A DNA stretch of 13,775 nt from Jimgerdemannia flammicorona (Eukaryota; Mucoromycota; Endogonomycetes; Endogonales; Endogonaceae): assembly GCA_003990745.1 (NCBI GenBank), contig RBNI01004599.1, positions 1 to 13,775 on the forward strand. Reading direction: 5' to 3'. Position numbers and translations under genes: made by a program. Positions 8,225-13,775 of the stretch are shown here, piece after piece. The notes below the pieces were generated by a model. That model had not been told where the DNA came from. It did no database searches and was given only the letters and a program-made list of their open reading frames with translations. The stretch's first letter is position 1. Each line of letters begins with the position of its first letter.

Positions 8225-8379
8225 TGTTGTGGAATGTGGAAGTTTGGAGAGAGAAGCAAAGTATTTATTGCTAATTCTTATGCGCTTTTATATGTCGCCA
8301 TTAGTGACATTTACATGATGACGTAGTCAAAGGAAGGCTGCGCCACCATATATCGAGTTGTAACCTACATATTTCAATA
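8225..8379 (-). repeat. Copia LTR, right copy (5' LTR of the element)
   Basis: This 155-bp LTR starts the element in minus orientation and pairs with 3291-3445. Seven transitions separate the two copies; six fall in four CpG dinucleotides of the inferred ancestor. No indels. Confidence 0.96.
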
Positions 8380-8384
8380 GAATC
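8380..8384. repeat. Target-site duplication, right copy (GAATC)
   Basis: This is identical to 3286-3290 and flanks the other end of the copia element. Collapsing the two copies restores the gag frame of the host element. Confidence 0.95.
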
Positions 8385-9514
8385 CAAATCCAAACCTGAA
8401 CCAAAATCAGAAGAAAGTGATGAAAAAATGGCCACTTCATTGCCAACCTTTGCAGGATACCCAGAGGAAGACCCCAGAGAATTCCTTGATGGAATTGAAG
8501 GAATTTACAGCCTTGAGGAATCTCTCAGATGAAAGAAAAATTGCCATCTACAAAGCTCAGCTCAGAGAACTAGCCAGAGGAATTTTCCATTGAACAGCAA
8601 CCAACCGAGACTCAGAACTAGCAAGACAGATATAAGTAGCAATGTCTGATGAGCTAGAATATGAGGCCATGGTCCACTGGCTCATTGAAAATATGCAGGA
8701 AATGAAATCCGCCACAAAGCTCAGGAATCCATTATGGAGATGAAGATGAATCTTGGAGAATCAGCCAGAGCCTTCTTCACAAGAATCTAGAAGAGAATGC
8801 ATTCTGCTGGGTTCAATGCCACCAACCAAGACATCATAGGTCCAATGACCTTCATGAATAGAATTCCCCCAAATATTGCTCAGCATATCCACACCCTAGG
8901 CATCAGAAGGTCCAAGGAACAAGTAGATGCAGCCCAAGGATACTTTGATGTCAGACAAGAAACTACCTGGAGTGATTATGACAGAAAAGAAGAGAAGGAA
9001 GACATCCTGGTCAAAGCCCTACAAGGACTCCTTCAAGGACAAGAAAGATCTGAAGAAAGAAGGCCAGCAGAAGGACAGAAGTGAAATCCAAGACCTTAGC
9101 TCCAAGTTGGACTGATTGGTTGGACAGATTGAAAAACTCACCACATGTGAAAATCGGAGCTACCAGGACAACAGAGCATACCCATCACAGAGGAGCCAAG
9201 GTTATCCACCAAGAGATAACAGGAATTACCAGTAAGAAGAAAGAAGGTACCCTGCCCAAGACAGAGCCCAAGTCCAATGCTTCCACTGTGGACAATTCAG
9301 ACACTATGCCACTGAATGTGACAACAAAAGAAGTGACCGAAGGGACTCAGAACCACCAAACCGAAGGAATGACACTCAGTACAAGAAAACTGAAGCCCAT
9401 CCTGTTGAAGATTTTGAAGAAGCAAGCAACAGTGAAGACTACAGTGACCTAGACTTATACCCTACCAAGGTCACCACCTGAAAAACAGTCTACTCAGCAG
9501 AAAAAAGAAAGTGA
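8385..9514 (+). pseudogene. Ty3 gag, main part with CCHC zinc knuckle (right of the copia insertion)
   Basis: This resumes the Gag reading interrupted at 3290. LPTFAGYPEEDPREFLDGIE begins a Ty3-type capsid domain, followed by ELEYEAMVHWL, GESARAFFTRI and PPNIAQHIHTLG. Single-base shifts near 8521 (+1), 8695 (-1) and 8990 (+1) are needed to follow it. The nucleocapsid knuckle CFHCGQFRHYATEC (9278-9319) is a perfect Cys-x2-Cys-x4-His-x4-Cys. In-frame stops: 8591 TGA, 8633 TAA, 8788 TAG, 9113 TGA, 9233 TAA, 9479 TGA, 9512 TGA. The last two lie between the knuckle and the protease; either could be the original gag terminator, or both could be former Arg codons. Confidence 0.88.
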
Positions 9515-10290
9515 CCTGCAGGAAGACCATCCAGAAATGTCAGCAGAAGAATGATCCAGGAAGAAGATGAAGAGCATGAGGAAGAACAGGTAGAGACATC
9601 TCCCCAAACTCCCTCACCATTTGTGCCTGAAACAAATGAGTTGCCACCAGAAGATGAAGAAATGGAACAAGAAGAACAGGAACCTGCTGCTTCAAAGCCT
9701 AAGAAGAAGTATACTCCAAAGACCATGCCTAGAGACATTTATAATAAAGCCTAGCAGAAGATTCAAGAAGCCAAGATAGAAGTCCCTCTTCTGCAGTTCT
9801 TGCAACTGATACCAGCTAGAGTTCGAAATAAATTGTTGAGAACAACAAGGTCTAGTACTGGCCAAGTCCCAATCCCATAGCAAGAACCAGCTTCCATCCC
9901 TATCCAAGCAGCCCAGAGACATGTCAGCACCTATTTACATGGAGATATTGGAGGACAAAAAGCGAAAATCCTTATAGATACAGGAGCAGCTGTCTGTATC
10001 ATTGTCAACCGATTCTTGGACACCCTCTAATGGCCCATTGATGGACCATCCAACCTCAGCATCATAGTAGCAGATGGAGCCTGAACTCAACCCCTTGAAG
10101 AAGTATGAAACATCACTATTTCCCTGGGACACATTCAGTTCTCCATTCCCAAAGCTGTTGTCACAGAAGCTGTCACCTATGACATAATTCTTGGCACCAA
10201 CTGGATGAAGGAAATGAATGCAGTTGTTGATATTGGCCAACAAGTACTCAAGTTTGACTACTGAGGCAAGAAGTATAGAGTTAAGGTAAC
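9515..10290 (+). pseudogene. Ty3 aspartic protease with acidic N-terminal extension
   Basis: The polyprotein-processing protease. An acidic, low-complexity stretch (9551-9690, rich in Glu, Pro and Gln) precedes it. The core begins at about 9920 and has the active-site motif ILIDTGAAVCIIV (Asp-Thr-Gly at 9977-9985). Later come IPKAVVTEAVTYDIILGTNWM, with the Ile-Leu-Gly near the C-terminus that packs on the active site, and AVVDIGQQVLKF, all typical of Ty3 and retroviral proteases. It shares the frame of the gag knuckle. Stops are at 9752 and 9878 (TAG), 10028 (TAA), and 10082, 10106 and 10262 (TGA). No frameshift. Confidence 0.88.
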
Positions 10291-11630
10291 TAGCTATGAG
10301 CAATCAAAGAAGAAGAAGAAGGTCACTATTCAAGAAGAATATGCCAGCAGTGAAGAGTCTACTACAGAAGAGGAAGAAGAATCTGAAGATGGAAATAATC
10401 CCAGACTCAATCCCCGAATTAACCTGGTGGATGACAGATCAGAAGACAATGTGTGGGCTAAGAATACCATCCCTATCACCATTGGAGCCATTGCAGGAGA
10501 AATCAAAGGATGCCCTACATGCCTCAAGAGACACAGGTGTCCCGAGCACTCCTCTAAGATTATGGGAACAAGGAAATCACCTGGCACAGTCTGCCCAGAG
10601 TGCAGAAGAAAGAAGAAGAAATGCAGACATATTCCAGAAACACCTGCAACCAAAGCTACAGAAGTACAAGTAATTTGGGGTCAAGAATCATCCAAGAAAG
10701 AAGAAACTTCTGACCAAGAAGTTCCTGAACAAGAAGCACCCAATGAAGAAGAGGTCCCTGAACTCATTCCCTGGGATGACCCTCACTGGATACCACCTGA
10801 AGACAATGACCTTTGGAATATAGAAGAAGGACCCAGTACAATCACCATTATTCCCAAGAAAGAAACCTACCAAGAGAAAGCTTTTCAGCTAGGAAGAAGT
10901 CCACACCAAATGGTCTTCCACTCTCCCCAAGACTACTGCTACCAGTGTCATCTGTTGGACCAACAAGAAAGACAGAGACCCCAGAGACCAGAACCCCCAA
11001 CTACTCTTGCACAGTCCACCACCTTTCAAGAAGTCACTACAAGGTTACAAAGTCAATTTAGGGGACAAGGCTTCTTCACCTGAACAGAAATATACCCCTT
11101 GTCTACCCTTCCCCCAACTTATGATCAAGATGGGTACTGATTTCCAAGACAACAAGAGATAAATAGCCAGGAACACCATTTTCAAGCAATGGGATATTGC
11201 AACCATGGGAGACACCCTGACCGCCAAGACTGCAGACATCAGAAGATTCACCTCAGTCATGATGTTGCAGTGCATACTTTGAAGAAAGGAGATAACTGAA
11301 GCCAGATCCGAAAAAGCCAGATTAAAAAAAGCCAGACCAAGAAGCCAGGAAGAAGAATCCTCAAGATCTATGATTTGGGAGAAGATATTCTAGCTCTCAT
11401 CAGACATGCTACCCACCAGGGATGGGCAGAAGATGCTGCCAACTTCATGGAAGCCCTAGACCCTACAGGAAGAAGGGGAATTAATTACCTCTGAGACCCT
11501 TCTACTGGAGCCAGATGGCCACACCTCAACCTCAGAGCTTGGAGGCTCTCTGCTAGTGGAGCTTCAGTCCTAGGAAAGCCTGAACTTAGTAAGGATATTG
11601 CCCAGTATGCCCTACTGCACCCAAAAGCCA
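10291..11630 (+). pseudogene. Cys/His-rich linker between protease and dUTPase
   Basis: I recognise no family for this 1.3-kb stretch, which continues the protease frame. It opens with a Lys run and an acidic Ser/Glu tract (about 10305-10400). A Cys/His cluster follows: CPTC, then Cys-x2-His (10511-10549), and CPEC followed by Cys-x-His in a Lys/Arg-rich context (10592-10630). This could bind zinc and nucleic acid. Further on are an acidic Pro-rich part, a CYQCH motif (about 10940) and a GYCNHGRH segment with a further Cys and His residues (about 11190-11250). Stops are all TGA: 11081, 11138, 11297 and 11492. From 10265 to 11080 the frame is fully open, so this part was probably translated in the active element. 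Confidence 0.65.
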
Positions 11631-12010
11631 AACCCCCAACCAAAGCCTACCCAGAAGATGTGGGATATAATCTTCACAGCCTGGAGGATGAATCTATCAA
11701 GCCTGGAAAAACCTTCATGGTCAGAACTAGATTAGCCATGCAGCTACCCCAAGGAGCTTATATTCAACTGACCTCAAGATCCAAACTTGCCAGACAAGGG
11801 ATAACTGTAGAAGGAGGAACCATTGACCCTGGATATACAGGCAAAATCAAGGTTATCTTATACAACAGCAGCATGGAATGGCACTGAATCATTAGAGGAC
11901 AAAAGATTGCACAAGCAGTCTTCATGAAGGTCAAGACCCCACAGTTACAGGAAGTCTCTGAACTAACTGAAGGAACAAGATAAGCCAAGGGATTTGGAAG
12001 TTCAGACAGA
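11631..12010 (+). pseudogene. dUTPase domain within Ty3 pol
   Basis: Trimeric dUTPases hydrolyse dUTP to dUMP and limit uracil in new cDNA. All five motifs are present in order in the protease frame: I, VGYNL (11660-11674; the family usually has Asp where Asn stands); II, SRSKLARQG (11774-11800); III, IDPGYTG (11822-11842) with the catalytic Asp and the uracil-reading Tyr; IV, RGQKIAQ (11894-11914); V, Arg then GFGSS (11978-12004). Stops are TGA at 11885 and TAA at 11981, the latter within motif V. Its place between protease and RT differs from lentiviruses (between RNase H and integrase) and from betaretroviruses (upstream of protease). dUTPases have been reported in some fungal LTR elements, but I cannot match this one to a named family. 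Confidence 0.88.
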
Positions 12011-12403
12011 AAGGAGGTACATCTCCTTCAAGTCAACCACCTCAAGAGGAATGTCCCCCAGTAAGTGTACTGGCAACCAGTCAGACTGCACAAGAATCTC
12101 ATCCTGGAGCCCGGAGAACAAACTACCTTCGAAATCTTTGCACCACCCAACCCCAGAAACCTCTTCTTTGAACCCAAGGAAGATATCCCACACCTGGATA
12201 TAGAGGGACACACATTCCCTGATAAGATGAATCCAGTACACTCCTGAGGAACCAACCAAAGTTGAGAGACCATCATCTTGCCAAAAGGAACCATCATAGG
12301 ACATCTGGTGCCTTTTCTCAACTGAACTCATAGGGAAGTTTATGAACTAAACCTATCGGGAAATGGCAAAAGGTCCCAGAAGAAAGGAAAGGCCCCTCTG
12401 TGA
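12011..12403 (+). pseudogene. Beta-rich domain before RT (post-protease domain of Ty3 elements)
   Basis: LILEPGEQTTFEIF, then a Pro/Asn-rich turn, then ETIILPKGTIIGHLVPF has the shape seen between protease and RT in many Ty3 elements: repeated short beta strands ending in a KGTxxGxL-type motif just before the RT. Function is not well defined. The frame is the same as the dUTPase and ends at TGA 12401-12403. Other stops are 12062 (TAA), 12245, 12263 and 12323 (TGA). The last 55 bases overlap the open RT frame. Confidence 0.65.
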
Positions 12404-13400
12404 CCCAGGAGATAGTGAAGCCTTCTACTAACATTGGAGAAGAATTGACACCTCAACAACAGCAACAACTAGTAGAATTACTCAACAAATATCAAGATAT
12501 CTTCACCACCAATTATGGCAACCTGCCATACAATCCATCATACCACCACAGCATTAATACAGGAAATGCAACACCTATCTGGCAGAAACCCTATAGAATA
12601 CCCCATCACTTGAAAACATTTGAAAAGGAGCACATTCAAGAACTCTTAGACAATGGAGTTATCCGACCTTCTACCAGCCCCTGGGCCAGTTTTATACTTA
12701 TTGTACCAAAGAAAGGAGGATGGAGACTCTGTGTGGATTACAGAAAACTCAATTCAGTCACTGAAAAGGATGCCTTTCCTTTGCCCAGAATCGATGACCT
12801 TTTGGATCAGTTACAAGATGCCAGATACTTCAGCAGTATGGACCTCTTCGCAGGATTCCATGAGATCCCTATAGACCACAAGGACATTTAAAAGACAGCC
12901 TTCCTTACTCTAGGAAAACTGTTTGAGTACCTCCGAATGCCCTTTGGACTCTACAATGCACCCCTCACCTTCCAGAGGATGATGAATTCAGTCTATATCC
13001 CTTTGATTCACTACTGCCTGATTGTATACATGGATGATTCCAATATCTATTCAGCAAATTTTGAAGAACACCTGTACTACCAGGAATTCTTCAAGCTCAC
13101 CCACAAAAACCACTTGAGACTAAATGCAAAGAAATGCTACTTCAGGAAACAGAAACTCGAATTCCTTGGATTCATAGTCTCAAAAGAAGGAACCCATGCA
13201 GATCCCAAGAAAACCGAGAAGATCAACAATTGGCCAGCACCCAAGACCCCAAAGGAGACACTATCATTTCTGATGCTAGTATCCTATTACAGAAGGTTTA
13301 TCAAGAACTTTGCTCAAATCGCTGCCCCAATCCAGATCCTTCTCAAGAAAGAAGTGCCATTCAAATGGACAGAATCACAAGGAGAAGCCTTCAAGGAACT
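12346..13400 (+). pseudogene. Ty3 reverse transcriptase (layer 2)
   Basis: The polymerase domain sits in the -1 frame relative to the dUTPase. It has TPQQQQQLVELLNKYQDIF, PSTSPWASFILIVPKK, WRLCVDYRKLNS, the first catalytic Asp in SSMDLFAGFH (12841-12843), RMPFGLYNAPLTFQRMM and the catalytic YMDD (13027-13038). The thumb and connection follow with LEFLGFIVSKEG and SYYRRFIKNFAQIAAPI. The only stop is TAA at 12892-12894, just before KTAFLT, where relatives have Gln or Glu. Otherwise the frame is open to the window end, so this is the best-preserved part of the element. A GTG at 12400 is not a likely start; the domain would be made as part of the polyprotein. Confidence 0.95.
12358..12364 (+). 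promoter_or_regulatory. Candidate -1 ribosomal frameshift site (G GGA AAT)
   Basis: The heptamer GGGAAAT has the X XXY YYZ form and is in the correct phase: GGA (12359-12361) and AAT (12362-12364) are codons of the protease-dUTPase frame. A -1 slip leads into the RT frame, which is open from 12346. The upstream frame ends at 12401-12403. I see no strong stem or pseudoknot just downstream by eye, so a simple one-base deletion remains possible. Confidence 0.45.
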
Positions 13401-13775
13401 CAAAAATCACATGACTACAGCACCAATCCTTGTGTGCCCCAATCTACAGAAGCTATTCGTCTTGTATACAGATGCCTCTAAAGATGGCCTCGGAGCAGTT
13501 CTAGCCCAGGAAGGATCTGATCAACAGCACCATGTGATAGCTTATGCAAGTAGAGCTACCAATCAGCAGCAGATGAACTATGGTAGCACCAAACTGGAAT
13601 GCCTTGCAGTCATATGGACAGTCACCCTATTCAAGCATTACCTTATTGGAAAAAGGTTCACCCTGATCACAGACCATGCAGCCCTCAAATGGTTATTCAA
13701 CTGCAAGGAACCCATGGGAATCCTAGCCCACTGGATCCTTATCCTTCAGGATTACAAAATCATTTTTTTTTTTTT
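13401..13775 (+). pseudogene. Ty3 RNase H, cut by the window end
   Basis: It continues the RT frame with no stop. Catalytic residues are visible: Asp in YTDASKDGLGAVLAQ (13471-13473), Glu in STKLECLAVIW (13597-13599) and Asp in LITDHAALKWL (13672-13674). The reading reaches LQDYKI, the point just before the tether to integrase, and then runs into a 13-base T tract. Integrase is not in the window. Confidence 0.92.
13763..13775 (+). other. Terminal poly-T run of 13
   Basis: The coding similarity ends at about 13761, and the window then has only T. This may be a contig-end or homopolymer artefact, or the start of a minus-strand insertion that carries a poly(A) tail. The window cannot decide. 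Confidence 0.6.

Larger units (their letters stand above)
3291..8379 (-). mobile_element. Layer 3: Ty1/copia LTR retrotransposon, full-length but defective
   Basis: This is a 5,089-bp element with 155-bp LTRs, a primer-binding site beside the right LTR, and gag-PR-IN-RT-RH read on the minus strand in copia order (integrase before RT). It lies within the gag of the layer-2 element. Damage consists of a frameshift in gag (about 7645-7670), a 4-bp tandem duplication in integrase (6344-6351), and about a dozen in-frame stops: seven TGA (6444, 6435, 6224, 6098, 4925, 4751, 4301) and four or five TAA or TAG (7928, 7305, 7212, 6149, 3734). It is far richer in CpG than its surroundings (six CpGs in 7021-7080 alone), consistent with being the youngest layer. 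Confidence 0.95.
1418..13775 (+). mobile_element. Layer 2: Ty3/gypsy element with dUTPase (5' LTR to RNase H; right end outside window)
   Basis: This second Ty3-like element is interrupted by the copia element at 3291-8379. Visible order: 5' LTR, primer-binding site, gag with a CCHC knuckle, aspartic protease, Cys/His-rich linker, dUTPase, beta-rich pre-RT domain, RT, RNase H. Integrase, polypurine tract and 3' LTR must lie beyond the right edge, if present. From about 8990 to 12403 one frame carries 20 in-frame stops (14 TGA, 6 TAA or TAG) without a frameshift. Gag has three single-base shifts (near 8521, 8695 and 8990). CpG is strongly depleted (about 16 in 8381-12360 by hand count). This copy is dead, but every domain can still be read. 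Confidence 0.85.

Noticed and set aside
10427..11083. A separate zinc-finger gene downstream of the protease
   Set aside because: It lies in the same frame as protease and dUTPase, and its boundaries are only the flanking TGAs, so it is part of the polyprotein.
1..13775. Alternative nuclear code with TAA/TAG as Gln and TGA as Arg
   Set aside because: Gln and Arg positions suggested it, but the LTR pair shows real CpG deamination, genuine frameshifts also occur, and there is no host gene here to test. TGA as Arg is not a known nuclear code.
1..13775. Classic RIP (repeat-induced point mutation) as the main cause of decay
   Set aside because: RIP at CpA would also turn TGG into TAG, yet the conserved Trp codons of the copia element are intact. 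LTR differences are concentrated at CpG. A minor non-CpG component cannot be excluded.
2818..13775. Plant pararetrovirus (caulimovirid), since some carry dUTPase
   Set aside because: There is an LTR with inverted ends and a tRNA-Pro-like primer site, a Ty3-type gag and RT, and no movement protein. The usual tRNA-Met site of that family is absent.

Overview
The window is a stack of three LTR retrotransposons, each inserted into the one before it. I see no host gene, tRNA, rRNA or CRISPR array. The genome is eukaryotic. A fungal host is my best guess: the copia-type element's primer-binding site matches an initiator tRNA-Met anticodon arm of the yeast type, and both element families are common in fungi. 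This is an inference from one short site plus general family knowledge.

Layout. (1) 1-1417, + strand: a very old Ty3/gypsy pol fragment (reverse transcriptase and RNase H) with eight in-frame stops after position 311 and almost no CpG left. (2) 1418-13775, + strand: a second Ty3-like element. It has a proposed 1,368-bp 5' LTR (1418-2785), a tRNA-Pro-like primer-binding site, gag, protease, a Cys/His-rich linker, a dUTPase domain, a beta-rich pre-RT domain, then reverse transcriptase and RNase H. It runs off the right end before integrase and the 3' LTR. (3) 3291-8379, - strand: a nearly full-length Ty1/copia element with two 155-bp LTRs, inserted in the gag of element 2 and flanked by a perfect 5-bp duplication (GAATC). 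It carries gag, protease, integrase, RT and RNase H in the usual copia order.

How the parts relate. Removing the copia element and one GAATC restores the gag reading frame of element 2 exactly, which proves that nesting. Element 2 appears to interrupt element 1's pol at 1417/1418, but its right boundary is outside the window. The amount of CpG remaining follows the nesting order: 2 CpGs in 1.4 kb in the oldest layer, about 16 in 4 kb in the middle layer, and dense CpG in the youngest.

Decay. None of the elements can now make intact proteins. Stops are many and frameshifts few. Most stops are TGA, and wherever the family residue is well known it is Arg (CGA to TGA). The two copia LTRs differ by seven transitions, six of them at four ancestral CpGs. 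Methylated-CpG deamination is therefore the main explanation for the broken frames. The most unusual coding content is in element 2: a dUTPase with all five motifs between protease and RT, next to an in-phase -1 slippery heptamer joining that frame to the RT frame.
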